64,000 bases of DNA from Flavobacterium sp. 90 (GTDB lineage: Bacteria > Bacteroidota > Bacteroidia > Flavobacteriales > Flavobacteriaceae), in assembly GCF_004339525.1 (NCBI RefSeq), contig NZ_SMGE01000001.1:2232001-2296000 (forward strand), in the 5' to 3' direction. The translations under genes and the position numbers were made by a program. The notes beneath the pieces are model-generated. The model worked only from the letters and a program-made list of their open reading frames with translations, was not told where the DNA came from and ran no database searches. Shown piece by piece: positions 1 to 9,203 of this stretch. How positions within the stretch are numbered: the first letter of the stretch is position 1; the number at the start of each line of letters is the position of its first letter.

Positions 1-357
1 AATTTTTTTGATTTTTTGTGGATGCAAAATTCCAACCACATTTTTTAAGAAAACAGTATCGCCAGAAATAATTTTGGCTTCTATTAGATCTATTTTCGCA
101 TATAAATAATCAACACTTTCAAAATTTGGCGTTACAATAACCTCATTTTGAAATGTTTTCTTACTAGAGTCCAGATACCACCCAAATCCAAATCCAATAA
201 TGACTAAAATTAAGACGACAATCCAGTTTCTAACAAAAAACTGAATTGATCTAAAAATAGCAGCATTAATGCGATCGAAAAAATTACCAATACTTCGCGA
301 AAGTTGAAAAATATCAATTTCCTGATCATTGGCATTCTGTGGTACTTTTATACTCAT
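1..357 (-). CDS. Partial single-pass membrane protein (3' end outside the window)
   Basis: The ATG lies at 357 and the frame stays open to the window edge, giving 119 codons. Residues 1-40 are polar and probably cytoplasmic. Residues 41-62 form one strongly hydrophobic helix, followed by a polar segment that would sit in the periplasm. This layout resembles the N-terminus of Wzz/GumC-type chain-length or polysaccharide co-polymerase proteins, but no diagnostic motif is visible. It starts 9 bp downstream of the stop of the nucleosidase-like gene on the same strand, so the two are probably co-transcribed. The function is not recognised. Confidence 0.6.
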   Translation of the reverse strand, partial: MSIKVPQNANDQEIDIFQLSRSIGNFFDRINAAIFRSIQFFVRNWIVVLILVIIGFGFGWYLDSSKKTFQNEVIVTPNFESVDYLYAKIDLIEAKIISGDTVFLKNVVGILHPQKIKKI

Positions 358-366
358 TTATTGTTT

Positions 367-2046
367 TTATTTTACGTTGAAAATTTGTTCCAAAATTTTG
401 ATAGTAATCAAATACGTTGGTTTTACACCCGTTGTTCCTAATCCGCCTGAAGCTAATGTGCTTCCGGTTTCCAAAGGATTATCAGATGCATAATAAGCGT
501 AACGAACTTTGATATCGTGTGGTACACTTTTTCTAATTTTTGATGCTGATTGTATCGCTTTTTGATAATAAGATCCTTCCATTTCAAGACCAATTACTCC
601 CCAGGTTGATTCGTGAAAGAATTTCAATAAATCTCTGTTTTGTAATGATGTTCCAAGAACCGTGACCATTGCACCTTCAAAAACAGCAATGTCATTTCCT
701 TCGAACATGGCGCCTGTTAATTCATTTTCGAAGAAATAATTATCCGCTGTTCCTTCATTTATATGCGCCGTTGGGATCATAATGTCGCCTTTTCCTCCTT
801 CAAGAATTCCGGCTTTACCCATTATCGAAACTGATTTAACTTCCAATTTTGTATCCTTTTTATAAGGTTTCAAAAGCTCGTCGATAGTTTCATAAGCTTG
901 CTCACCAAAAGCATAATCCATTACAATAATAACAGGCTGCTCTTCGCCAAGTTGTGCTTTTGGAAATGCAGTTTTTGCCCAGTCAATTTTAGCTGTATCA
1001 AAAATCTGAACGTCAATATTTGTTCCTGATGTATCCGGTAATGAAATCATTCCGTTTTTCAGGGCTAAATCTTCTACATGACTTCTAGTTTCTTTTGCGC
1101 CGGATTTACTTAATTCTTCATAAATAAAGAAATCAGATTTGTCTTTGAATTTTGTTTTCAGCAAAGGTGTCGCAAAAATAGAATTCATCACACTATGCAT
1201 ATTGGCACTAATAACGTGAATTGGTCTTTTTAAAAGATTATTAGCCTTTAAAACTTCCTTGATGTTTGTTGCCCAAATTTCACCGTGAATATGGTGTCCT
1301 AAGCGCTCTCTTAAAACCGGACTAAAGGTTATCGTTCTTTTATTATTGTCAATAACTTCTTCAATTGCTAATTTTCCTAACCAATAAATAACGTGTAGGA
1401 AACGGTCCGGAGCATTTTCTGAACCAAAAGCGTCATAAATATCTAAAACCTCTTCAAATGTTCTTCCTAAGATATTTGCAACGTGCGAGATTGCTTTTTC
1501 TTTTTCTATTAATGGCAATTTCTTAGTCTGCATTACCGCTTGTTCAAGTTTCATCCAATCACGAGAAACTTCGCCGCCATCATCTAATAAAACTCTATTT
1601 TTAATTTTATGAGATTCAATAAAAATGAAAGTCAAATGCGTCAGAATATCATAAATATCTGAACGGCCGCGCGTGATTTCAACATTCATTTGTTCCTCAT
1701 CAATTCGGTAACAATTTCTTCTTCTTTTTGGAGGAACAATTGCCTGAAAATGTGATTTAGAATATCCTTCATCCGAAGTTAAATTAATAAATCTGCATTG
1801 CTCAATTCCTATCGGAAGACGCTCTATAACGTACAAAAGTCCGTTAAGTTCTACTTTTTCTTCACCTATATTTCCGTAAATTTCCGGACGTAATGCTAAT
1901 AATGATTCACGTAAACTATCACCCGAAACTCCCATTGGTTTATAAAAACCACGGTTGAATAAGTGACGCATTGTAATGTACATTTTTTCAATAGCCGCAG
2001 ATGATTCCTGCGCTCTTGATCTTGATATATGTTTGGTTTCTTTCAT
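367..2046 (-). CDS. Nucleoside-phosphorylase-fold protein, AMP nucleosidase-like
   Basis: The 559-aa soluble protein has no signal peptide. The C-terminal third carries hallmarks of the PNP/UDP phosphorylase superfamily: a glycine-rich strand with MGKAGILEGGKGDIMIP, and GLEMEGSYY at about residues 486-494, matching the nucleoside-binding M-E-G signature. The N-terminal 300 residues are an extra domain, as in AMP nucleosidases (E. coli Amn is 484 aa), which cleave AMP to adenine and ribose 5-phosphate. Bacteroidota also carry an uncharacterised family of this size, so the substrate is uncertain. It is followed after 9 bp by the partial membrane-protein gene and preceded by a 147-bp gap from the GH3 gene. 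Confidence 0.65.
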   Translation of the reverse strand: MKETKHISRSRAQESSAAIEKMYITMRHLFNRGFYKPMGVSGDSLRESLLALRPEIYGNIGEEKVELNGLLYVIERLPIGIEQCRFINLTSDEGYSKSHFQAIVPPKRRRNCYRIDEEQMNVEITRGRSDIYDILTHLTFIFIESHKIKNRVLLDDGGEVSRDWMKLEQAVMQTKKLPLIEKEKAISHVANILGRTFEEVLDIYDAFGSENAPDRFLHVIYWLGKLAIEEVIDNNKRTITFSPVLRERLGHHIHGEIWATNIKEVLKANNLLKRPIHVISANMHSVMNSIFATPLLKTKFKDKSDFFIYEELSKSGAKETRSHVEDLALKNGMISLPDTSGTNIDVQIFDTAKIDWAKTAFPKAQLGEEQPVIIVMDYAFGEQAYETIDELLKPYKKDTKLEVKSVSIMGKAGILEGGKGDIMIPTAHINEGTADNYFFENELTGAMFEGNDIAVFEGAMVTVLGTSLQNRDLLKFFHESTWGVIGLEMEGSYYQKAIQSASKIRKSVPHDIKVRYAYYASDNPLETGSTLASGGLGTTGVKPTYLITIKILEQIFNVK

Positions 2047-2193
2047 GCTATTTTATTTTAAAATCTTCTATCTAAGAAGATGTAATATGTATTTTATTAA
2101 ACGAAATTAGGAATTAAAAACGTTAATTCAACTGAAATCTATTCATGTCATTGTTTAATAACATTTATTTTAAGCCAAGATTTACAATTTGAA

Positions 2194-3678
2194 TCACTTC
2201 AAATTATCCGCAATCTTTCTATCATTCGATAATCTTGGCGTTTTATTTTGTCCGCCTAGTTTTCCCTGAGATTTCATATATTCCTGAAATCCGTTTTTAG
2301 AAACTTTGGTTACAACCACTTTTCTCAAAACACTTCCGGTAATCAAATCATCATAATAGATGTTTTGTTTTCTCATTGCATTGTCTATTGCTTCTGCAAA
2401 AGTGTCCATATTTTCCGGTTCAGTTTCAAATTCAACCAACCATTCATGATATGGTAATCCGCTTGACGGATTAATTTGTGGCGCAACTGTAAACTCATTG
2501 ATTACGATTTTAGTTCCTTCTGTTGCTTCTTTCATCGCTTTTTCGACTTCATTAGCAATAACGTGTTCTCCAAAAGCAGAAATATAATGTTTGATTCGGC
2601 CCGAAACAATAACTTTATGCGGAAACAAAGAGGTAAATTGAACAGTATCACCAATATTATAACGCCAAAGTCCTGCATTTGTCGAAATAATCAAAGCATA
2701 ATTTACACCAACTTCAACTTCACCAACTGTATAACTTTTTGGATTTTCAGTAAAAAATTCATCGGCTTTTATGAATTCGTAGAAAATTCCTGAATTCAAC
2801 AATAACAACATTCCTTTTGCTGTTTGAGAATCTTGATAAGCAAAAAATCCTTCAGAAGCCGGAAATAATTCAATGCTGTCGACTTTGCGCCCAATCATGT
2901 TTTCGAACTTTGCACGATATGGTTCATAATTGACACCTCCGTAAATAAACAAATTGAAATTCTTGAATAAATCACCTATTTTCTTTCCTCCGCTTTTATC
3001 CTGCAAACGCTCAAAATACATTTGAACCCAAGACGGAATTCCGGAAATAATGGTCATATCCTGCTCGATTGTTTCCTCGACGATTGCATCAATTTTAGTT
3101 TCCCAATCTTCGATACAATTGGTTTCCCAAGACGGCATTCTATTTTTTTGAAGATATTTTGGAACAAAATGCGCTCCAATTCCGGATAATCTTCCAAATT
3201 TGATTCCGTATTTTTCAACCAAAATTGGACTTCCCTGCAAGAAAATCATTTTCCCGTCAACAAAATCAGCGTTTCCGGTTTCATATATATAGTGTAGAAT
3301 CGCATTTCGCGAAGCTTCAATATGATACGGCATTGATTCTTTGGTCAACGGAATATATTTTGCTCCGGAAGTTGTTCCTGAAGTTTTAGCAAAATATAAT
3401 GGTTTTCCTTTCCAAAGAATATTTTTTTCGCCCATTCGAACCTTATCGATGTAAGGTTTTAAATCTTCATAATCACGAATTGGAACTCGTTTCTTGAAAT
3501 CATGAACGGTTTTTATTTTATCAAAATGATGATCCTGACCAAACTCGGTTTCTCTTGCACTATTAATTAAACCTTTAAATATTTCTTGCTGAGTTTCTAC
3601 CGGTTTTTTGGACCAAGCCAAAGTATCGTAGTATATTTTGCTGGCAAATAATTTTGCCGCTACTGATTTAATAGACAT
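2194..3678 (-). CDS. GH3-family acyl-adenylating enzyme
   Basis: The 494-aa protein belongs to the GH3 branch of adenylate-forming (ANL) enzymes, named after plant auxin-conjugating proteins. The phosphate-binding loop FAKTSGTTSGAKYIPLT lies at about residues 96-112, and PASEGFF and the later YNIGDT motif match GH3 motifs for AMP and acyl binding. Plant members join carboxylates to amino acids. The substrate of the Bacteroidota members is unknown to me. It is cytosolic, with no signal peptide. It begins 11 bp after the stop of the upstream coiled-coil gene, so the two probably form an operon. Confidence 0.85.
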   Translation of the reverse strand: MSIKSVAAKLFASKIYYDTLAWSKKPVETQQEIFKGLINSARETEFGQDHHFDKIKTVHDFKKRVPIRDYEDLKPYIDKVRMGEKNILWKGKPLYFAKTSGTTSGAKYIPLTKESMPYHIEASRNAILHYIYETGNADFVDGKMIFLQGSPILVEKYGIKFGRLSGIGAHFVPKYLQKNRMPSWETNCIEDWETKIDAIVEETIEQDMTIISGIPSWVQMYFERLQDKSGGKKIGDLFKNFNLFIYGGVNYEPYRAKFENMIGRKVDSIELFPASEGFFAYQDSQTAKGMLLLLNSGIFYEFIKADEFFTENPKSYTVGEVEVGVNYALIISTNAGLWRYNIGDTVQFTSLFPHKVIVSGRIKHYISAFGEHVIANEVEKAMKEATEGTKIVINEFTVAPQINPSSGLPYHEWLVEFETEPENMDTFAEAIDNAMRKQNIYYDDLITGSVLRKVVVTKVSKNGFQEYMKSQGKLGGQNKTPRLSNDRKIADNLK

Positions 3679-3689
3679 TTCTTATGGTA

Positions 3690-4190
3690 TTATTTCTTGT
3701 CACTTTTGTTTTTACTTTGCTTTTTGTCAACAGACTCCTTCTCCACTTTTGAAACTTCTTCTCTTAATTTAATTTCTTCTTCTGAAGCTTTCATATTTAC
3801 TTCTGAATGTTCATCTGTCTCTGCTAAAATAGAATCTTTATTAAATTTAGCATATTCTAATTCACCTCTTAATACTTTTTGAATTCCATGTATATAAGCT
3901 TCATTCTTCTTTAAAGCCGTTTCTAATGAATCAGATTTTATAGCCAATTCTGTAGCGTTTCTTTTTAATTGAGAAGAAGAATATCCCGGAATAAATTCTC
4001 TCAAAGGCGTAAAAGCAATTATAAAAGTAGTTATTAAGATCAAAAATATTCCTCCTAACGAAAAAACAACAAAGACATTCATCAACGTTAATTTGAATGA
4101 AAAAATCTCTTCAAATGTATTCTCATTCAAAATGACCAATCGGTTTTTGATAAATAATTTTTTCCTAAAATCGAATTTCTTCTTAGCCAT
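3690..4190 (-). CDS. Membrane-anchored coiled-coil protein; looks like an M23 peptidase N-terminus without the peptidase domain
   Basis: The 166-aa protein has a basic cytoplasmic N-terminus, one membrane helix at about residues 37-60, a periplasmic LREFIPGYSS segment, a coiled coil from about 75 to 115, and a Lys/Glu-rich tail. From memory, flavobacterial M23 (LytM) endopeptidases begin the same way, including the FTPL-E-IPGYSS stretch, but continue for over 100 residues into a zinc peptidase domain. That domain is absent, and no HxH motif is present. This would make it a peptidase-less relative or a truncated form. It is divergent from tatA and precedes the GH3 gene by 11 bp. Confidence 0.55.
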   Translation of the reverse strand: MAKKKFDFRKKLFIKNRLVILNENTFEEIFSFKLTLMNVFVVFSLGGIFLILITTFIIAFTPLREFIPGYSSSQLKRNATELAIKSDSLETALKKNEAYIHGIQKVLRGELEYAKFNKDSILAETDEHSEVNMKASEEEIKLREEVSKVEKESVDKKQSKNKSDKK

Positions 4191-4328
4191 TGCGGTTCTT
4201 TATGTAAGCAAATATAATAATTAATAGTCTTGTTGATGCCAGCTTAAATTTGGTGAATATACTTAATTAAAGATTTTATAAAATATTTAACGTTGCTAAA
4301 TAGGAATATTTTAATCCAAAAACACTTT

Positions 4329-4355
4329 TTGTTCGTATATTTCTATATACCTTTG
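4329..4355 (+). promoter_or_regulatory. Bacteroidota-type promoter of tatA
   Basis: TTG at 4329-4331 and TACCTTTG at 4348-4355 match the -33 TTG and -7 TAnnTTTG elements of Bacteroidota sigma-A promoters, with a 16-bp spacer. The expected start site is about 40 bp upstream of the tatA ATG. Confidence 0.6.
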
Positions 4356-4401
4356 CGGTACAATTAAGAAAACAATCTGCTTCGGCATTAAATATACAAT
4401 C

Positions 4402-4581
4402 ATGGGAAGATTAGGTCTTACAGAAATCCTCGTAATAGTAGGTATTGTGATTTTACTTTTTGGAGGTAAAAAAATTCCAGAATTAATGAAAGGTTTAGGA
4501 AGTGGAATCAAAGAATTCAAAAACGCTGCTAAAGACGATCAACCTGCTGCTACCAAAAAAGAAGAGGAAGAAACAAAATAA
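4402..4581 (+). CDS. tatA: Twin-arginine translocase subunit TatA
   Basis: The 59-aa protein begins [20 protein letters not shown], the short N-terminal helix of TatA. It is followed by [20 protein letters not shown], the hinge and amphipathic helix typical of TatA/E, then a charged Lys/Glu tail. TatA forms the pore for folded proteins with twin-arginine signals. No tatC lies in this window, as is common in Bacteroidota where tat genes are dispersed. The gene is too short for many ORF filters, but it has its own promoter upstream and a strong terminator downstream. Confidence 0.93.
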   Translation: MGRLGLTEILVIVGIVILLFGGKKIPELMKGLGSGIKEFKNAAKDDQPAATKKEEEETK

Positions 4582-4600
4582 GTATTTACATATCTTATTA

Positions 4601-4633
4601 AAAACCCCAAAGTACAATGTATTTTGGGGTTTT
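4601..4633 (+). terminator. Rho-independent terminator after tatA
   Basis: An 11-bp perfect stem pairs 4601-4611 with 4623-4633 (AAAACCCCAAA arms), 19 bp after the tatA stop. It is followed by a T-rich run. Confidence 0.85.
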
Positions 4634-4687
4634 GTTTTTATATAAAAAATCTTACTTTTAGAGTCCCTAAATTTAATAACAATAATT

Positions 4688-6082
4688 ATGAAAAACCTAC
4701 TTCTGATTACTGTTGCTTTTTTGTGTCTCAAAAGTTATTCACAAAAGCAACCTTTTCCCGCCAATGTTGTATTTACAAATGGCTTAATGGCAACAAATAA
4801 AAATAGCCAGGATGCTCAAAACAACTATGATACCTGGAAAACTAATTTTGTTGAAGCCTGTTCTAATGGTCGATACCGAATAAAATTTGATGATCCTTCT
4901 CAAACTGTCTCCGAAGGAATTGGTTACGGAATGCTACTTGCCGCTTATGCAACTGATAAAACCCTTTTTGACGGACTTTGGCTTTACTATAAAGACAATG
5001 TAAATTCTAACGGTGTAATGAACTGGAAAATCAACGGTTGCTCTGGAATTAATGGCGCAAATGGCGCAACAGATGCTGAACTTGATGCCGCATTCGCTCT
5101 TATCGTAGCCGATTATCAATGGGGAAGTACCGGAGTAATTAATTATAAAAATGATGCTAAAACTCTTATTACTGCCATTAAAGCTCATGAAGTTGAAGCA
5201 AATACTTTTGTACTAAAACCCGGAGATCAATTTGGCGGAAGCCAAATTACCAATCCATCTTATTTTTCTCCAGCCTATTACAGAGTTTTTGGAACTTTTA
5301 CGAACGATGCTACTTTTTGGAATCAGGTTGCTGCAAAATCTTATACAATTATCAATAGTAACTTAACCGTAAACAATGCTGTTGGCGGGTTAGTATCAGA
5401 CTGGTGTCAGGCATCTGGTGCGTATTCTTCGCAGGCTAGCGGTTATAACAGAGAAGGAAAAACATATACTTATGATGCAGCCAGAACTCCGTGGCGAATC
5501 GCTGTTGATTATCTATGGTACGGAAATGCCGATGCAAAAGCATACGCAAAAAAATCATCTGATTTTGTTCGTTTAAATCTGGGAGGATCTTCGAACATTA
5601 AAGACGGATACAACCAGAATGGAACTTTAATTGGACAATGGCATAATGCAACTTTTGTTGGTGCTTTTGCGTGTGCAGCAATGGCAGGTGAAAATCAAAC
5701 ACATTTAAATGCTTCTTACACAGATTTAAATCAGCTAAACGAGCCAAACAGTTATTTTAATCATACCTTAAAAACATTGTATTCTTTTTTATTAACAGGA
5801 AATTTTTATTTACCGGAAACCAAAAATTTATCAACTGGCGATTTTGATGTAGAAAAGTCCACTGTTACACTGTATCCAAACCCAAGCAATGATAAATTTA
5901 CTGTTTCTGCTCCCGAAAATTCTATAGTTTCTGTGATTTCTGCTGAAGGAAAAATAATTTTAGAGCAAAAAACAACTACTGAAAATACGGAGATTAATTT
6001 AGCTAATTATTCTTCAGGTTTGTATTTGATCAAAATTACAAATGGAAATAAAAGCATTACCAAAAAGGTTCTTTTAAAATAA
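4688..6082 (+). CDS. Secreted GH8 glycosidase (endoglucanase/chitosanase type) with T9SS sorting domain
   Basis: The 464-aa protein has a signal peptide (residues 1-18, ending SYSQ). The GH8 catalytic domain spans about 25-375. Its signature SEGIGYGMLLAAY holds the proposed general acid Glu76, and GATDAELDAAF at about 126-136 supplies a conserved substrate-binding Asp. GH8 enzymes cut beta-1,4 glucans, xylans or chitosan; which one applies here cannot be told from sequence. Residues from about 387 form a type A T9SS C-terminal domain (LYPNPSNDKF ... GLYLIKI ... KKVLLK), so the enzyme should be exported by the signal peptide and type IX pathway and released or anchored at the surface. It stands alone, flanked by terminators. 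Confidence 0.9.
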   Translation: MKNLLLITVAFLCLKSYSQKQPFPANVVFTNGLMATNKNSQDAQNNYDTWKTNFVEACSNGRYRIKFDDPSQTVSEGIGYGMLLAAYATDKTLFDGLWLYYKDNVNSNGVMNWKINGCSGINGANGATDAELDAAFALIVADYQWGSTGVINYKNDAKTLITAIKAHEVEANTFVLKPGDQFGGSQITNPSYFSPAYYRVFGTFTNDATFWNQVAAKSYTIINSNLTVNNAVGGLVSDWCQASGAYSSQASGYNREGKTYTYDAARTPWRIAVDYLWYGNADAKAYAKKSSDFVRLNLGGSSNIKDGYNQNGTLIGQWHNATFVGAFACAAMAGENQTHLNASYTDLNQLNEPNSYFNHTLKTLYSFLLTGNFYLPETKNLSTGDFDVEKSTVTLYPNPSNDKFTVSAPENSIVSVISAEGKIILEQKTTTENTEINLANYSSGLYLIKITNGNKSITKKVLLK

Positions 6083-6093
6083 TCCTGAAAACA

Positions 6094-6129
6094 AAAACTC
6101 CCAAATTTTAATTGAAATTTGGGAGTTTT
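6094..6129 (+). terminator. Terminator after the GH8 gene
   Basis: A 15-bp perfect stem pairs 6094-6108 with 6115-6129 and is followed by Ts. It lies between convergent genes and may also stop tex transcription. Confidence 0.85.
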
Positions 6130-6180
6130 TTTAAATTATTCCGTTGAGATTTGAAATTTAAAATATTGGAGTTTAATTTT

Positions 6181-8304
6181 TTACAACACCATCGTCAATT
6201 GAATTCTCTTTCTGTCTTCATCAACTTCAGTAACTTTTACATCAACATGTTGATGAAGTTTAACAACCTCATTTACATCGCTTACAAAACCGGCTTTTAG
6301 TTGCGAAATGTGAACCAATCCGCTTTCTTTGATTCCGATGTCAACAAAACAACCAAAATTGGTGATGTTATTAACAATTCCAGGCAGAATCATTCCTGTT
6401 CTCAAATCTTTTATAGATTTTACATTTGCATCAAATTCAAAAACCTTAGCCGATTTTCTTGGGTCTAATCCAGGTTTTTCAAGCTCTTTTATGATGTCTT
6501 TTAATGTAAGTAAACCAATTTCAGGTGTAATATAGTTTTCGGCCTTAATTAAGGCTGTTTTTTCTTTGTTTGCAATTAAGTCGTTTACCGAAAGTTTCAA
6601 ATCTTTTGCCATCTTTTCAACAACCGTATAAGCCTCCGGATGTACTGCCGAATTATCCAGCGGATTTTTAGCATTCGAAATCCTGATAAAAGCCGCACCT
6701 TGCTGATACGCTTTCTCGCCTAAGCGAGGCACTTTTTTTAGCTGTTTTCTGTCTTCAAACGGGCCATTTTCAGATCGATATTGAACAATGTTTTCAGCCA
6801 GCTTCTCTCCTATTCCACTCACATAACTTAGTAAATGTTTACTCGCCGTATTAATATTGATTCCAACCGAGTTCACGCAACGAATTACCGTATTATCTAA
6901 TTCTTCTTTCAGTTTAGTCTGATCAACATCGTGTTGATATTGACCAACTCCAATTGCTTTTGGATCAATTTTCACCAATTCAGCCAAAGGATCAGAAAGT
7001 CGACGCCCAATAGAAACAGATCCACGAACCGTTACATCATAATTAGGAAATTCTTCACGAGCAATTTTTGAAGCTGAATATACCGAAGCTCCAGCCTCAG
7101 AAACGATAAAAACTTGCAGCGGTTTATCAAACGCGATTTTTTTGATGAAAAATTCCGTTTCACGAGAAGCAGTTCCATTCCCGATAGAAATCGCATCAAT
7201 TTGATACGCATTTACCATCGAACGGATTTTCTTGATCGCCATTGTTTCCTCATTTTGAGGCGCATGTGGATAAATGGTTTCATTGTATAATAAATCCCCT
7301 TTTTCATCCAGACAAACTACTTTACAACCACTTCTAAATCCTGGATCAATTGCCAAAATACGTTTTTCGCCCAAAGGCGGCGCTAATAATAACTGACCTA
7401 AATTGTTAGCGAAAACCTGAATAGAATTGGCATCGGCTTTCGCTTTTGCTTCTTGCAAAGTTTCGTTTCCAATCGCCGGATTCAACAATCGTTTGTAACT
7501 ATCTTCTATCGCTAATTGCAAATGTGCTGTTGTACTATTTTGCTTTTTAATGATTATTTCGTCAATAACATCATAAGCTTCATCGATATCAACATCAACT
7601 TTCATCTTCACAAAACCTTCGTTTTCTGCACGAAGCATTGCTAATAATCTATGTGAAGGCGCTTTTGTTAAAGGTTCTTCCCAATCAAAATACTGACTGA
7701 ACTTTTGCGCTCCTTCTTCTTCAGCTTTCTTTTTTACAACTTTAGTTCCAATCGTTGCTTTTCGTTGATATAAACGTCGTAATTGTTTACGAACATAAAT
7801 GTTTTCGTTAATCCATTCGGCAACAATATCTCGTGCGCCTTGCATTGCAGCTTCTTCATTAATAACATTTTCATTAAGATATTGTGTCGAAATAAAATCT
7901 ACATCAACATCATTTTCAGACATGATAATTTTTGCCAAAGGTTCTAAACCAAATTCGCGCGCAACATCTGCTTTTGTTTTTTTCTTCTTTTTATACGGAA
8001 GGTAAAAATCTTCTATTTCTTGTAAATCAAAACTTTGCTCGATTTTCTGTTTCAATTCTGGCGTAAGCGCTTTTTGCTCTTCAATTGATTTTAGAACCGC
8101 TTCTTTACGTTTTACAATCGCTTCATATTCTTTATGAAGTTTTGCAATGTTCTCAATCTGAACTTCATCAAGATTTCCGGTTGTATCCTTTCGGTAACGC
8201 GAAATAAACGGAATAGTACAATCTTCGTCTAATAATTTAACCGTGTTTTGAATATTAATCGCTGCTGTTTGAACAGTCTTGGCAATGAATTGAATATTAG
8301 TCAT
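6181..8304 (-). CDS. tex: Tex-family S1 RNA-binding protein
   Basis: The 707-aa protein starts at the ATG at 8304 (MTNIQFIAK). An in-frame start at 8355 would add 17 residues encoded by repeat-like DNA (GCAAA-rich) and is less likely. Domains in order are the N-terminal Tex helical region, a YqgF/RNase H-like domain from about 310 to 440 with AIDPGFRSGCK, a helix-hairpin-helix region from about 490 to 550 (SGIGEKLAENIVQYR), and a C-terminal S1 domain from about 635 with GCFVDIGIKESGLVHISQL. Tex proteins bind nucleic acid and influence transcription and translation quality control. It is a single-gene unit. Confidence 0.92.
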   Translation of the reverse strand: MTNIQFIAKTVQTAAINIQNTVKLLDEDCTIPFISRYRKDTTGNLDEVQIENIAKLHKEYEAIVKRKEAVLKSIEEQKALTPELKQKIEQSFDLQEIEDFYLPYKKKKKTKADVAREFGLEPLAKIIMSENDVDVDFISTQYLNENVINEEAAMQGARDIVAEWINENIYVRKQLRRLYQRKATIGTKVVKKKAEEEGAQKFSQYFDWEEPLTKAPSHRLLAMLRAENEGFVKMKVDVDIDEAYDVIDEIIIKKQNSTTAHLQLAIEDSYKRLLNPAIGNETLQEAKAKADANSIQVFANNLGQLLLAPPLGEKRILAIDPGFRSGCKVVCLDEKGDLLYNETIYPHAPQNEETMAIKKIRSMVNAYQIDAISIGNGTASRETEFFIKKIAFDKPLQVFIVSEAGASVYSASKIAREEFPNYDVTVRGSVSIGRRLSDPLAELVKIDPKAIGVGQYQHDVDQTKLKEELDNTVIRCVNSVGININTASKHLLSYVSGIGEKLAENIVQYRSENGPFEDRKQLKKVPRLGEKAYQQGAAFIRISNAKNPLDNSAVHPEAYTVVEKMAKDLKLSVNDLIANKEKTALIKAENYITPEIGLLTLKDIIKELEKPGLDPRKSAKVFEFDANVKSIKDLRTGMILPGIVNNITNFGCFVDIGIKESGLVHISQLKAGFVSDVNEVVKLHQHVDVKVTEVDEDRKRIQLTMVL

Positions 8305-8742
8305 TCTTGTTTTATTTGAATCGCAAACATGCAAAGTATTTCGCAAATCGCGCAAAGTTTTTTTTCTTATTATTTGTTTATACTTTTCAAAAATAGAATA
8401 AATCTTTTGATTTTTTTTAATCTAATTCACTCTAACTTCTTTTGACTTGGAGTTAAACTCTTTCTCATATTACTATACACTTTCCTCTATTATTTTCTGA
8501 AGTCATATTTTCATTTTTAGAAACAATTTAAAACATCGACAGTTTGTCGACAGTTCAAACTGTCCGATAAAATCGGACACTTCACTTCCTTCTTTGATTT
8601 AAAGTTTATAATTTTAATTTATTCTAGCTTTTACTTTTCAATTGTACGATTTTATCGTACGTTTCAATCTTTCCATTTTTAGCGACATTTTTCACTTTTA
8701 ATATAACATCAAAACAATATCTTTGCCTTTAAGCATATACCT
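8305..8742. other. Gene-free gap with four short palindromes
   Basis: No gene is visible. The gap starts with a GCAAA-rich fragment (8331-8362) related to the tandem array near 44 kb. It also holds four short perfect palindromes: TCGACA/TGTCGA at 8536-8550, GACAGTT/AACTGTC at 8549-8564, TGTCCGAT/ATCGGACA at 8561-8579, and GTACGAT/ATCGTAC at 8644-8660. The last two share the core CGATAAAATCG in opposite orientation. A TATCTTTG -7 box for the DUF1294 gene lies at 8718-8725. Confidence 0.6.
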
Positions 8743-9045
8743 ATGAAAATTTTATTACTGTATTTTTTATTTGTAAATATCTTCGTTTTTATTCTCGCTG
8801 GTTATGATAAAAATCAAGCCAGAAAAAATAAACGTAGGATTCCTGAAAATACACTGTTTTTCTTTGAAGCAATTGGCGGAACAATAGGTTTATTAACAGC
8901 TATGCTTTTCTTTAGACATAAAACGAGTAAATCTTCTTTTATTATAAAATTCTCGGCAATTGTTTTTATCCAAATTTTGATTGCTGTTCTGCTGTTTATT
9001 AACAACTTAAATATTTTTACAATTGCTTTATTTTTAAGCAATTAG
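8743..9045 (+). CDS. DUF1294 membrane protein
   Basis: The 100-aa protein matches the DUF1294 pattern. It has an N-terminal membrane helix (about 3-20), YDKNQARKNKRRIPE, a second hydrophobic segment beginning AIGGTIGLLTAMLFFRHKT, and a third helix at about 68-95. The family is a small inner-membrane protein of unknown function. It has its own candidate -7 box (TATCTTTG) 18 bp upstream of the ATG, and a hairpin with a T-run follows about 130 bp downstream. Confidence 0.85.
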   Translation: MKILLLYFLFVNIFVFILAGYDKNQARKNKRRIPENTLFFFEAIGGTIGLLTAMLFFRHKTSKSSFIIKFSAIVFIQILIAVLLFINNLNIFTIALFLSN

Positions 9046-9172
9046 CCATACAAAACTATAGATATTAACAATGTTAATAAGTCTAAAATAGTCTTATAAC
9101 AAACTGAAAATAAGATATTTAAATAAAAAACCGGATGAATTAAAAAAATCCGCCCGGTTTACTATTCTTATA

Positions 9173-9197
9173 GGTGCGAAGCACCCGATTTTTTTTT
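9173..9197 (+). terminator. Hairpin with T-run after the DUF1294 gene
   Basis: GGTGC/GCACC pairs 9173-9177 with 9181-9185 and is followed by nine Ts. A weaker CCGG-stem hairpin lies at 9127-9160. The orientation suits the plus strand. Confidence 0.5.
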
Positions 9198-9203
9198 GAT
9201 TTT

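Noticed and set aside
2476-2793. 105-codon plus frame inside the GH3 gene
   Set aside because: It is the antisense shadow of the GH3 gene, Phe/Ser/Asn-rich with no start context.
8305-8355. Upstream start for tex at 8355
   Set aside because: It adds 17 residues from a repeat-like GCAAA stretch and differs from the family N-terminus.
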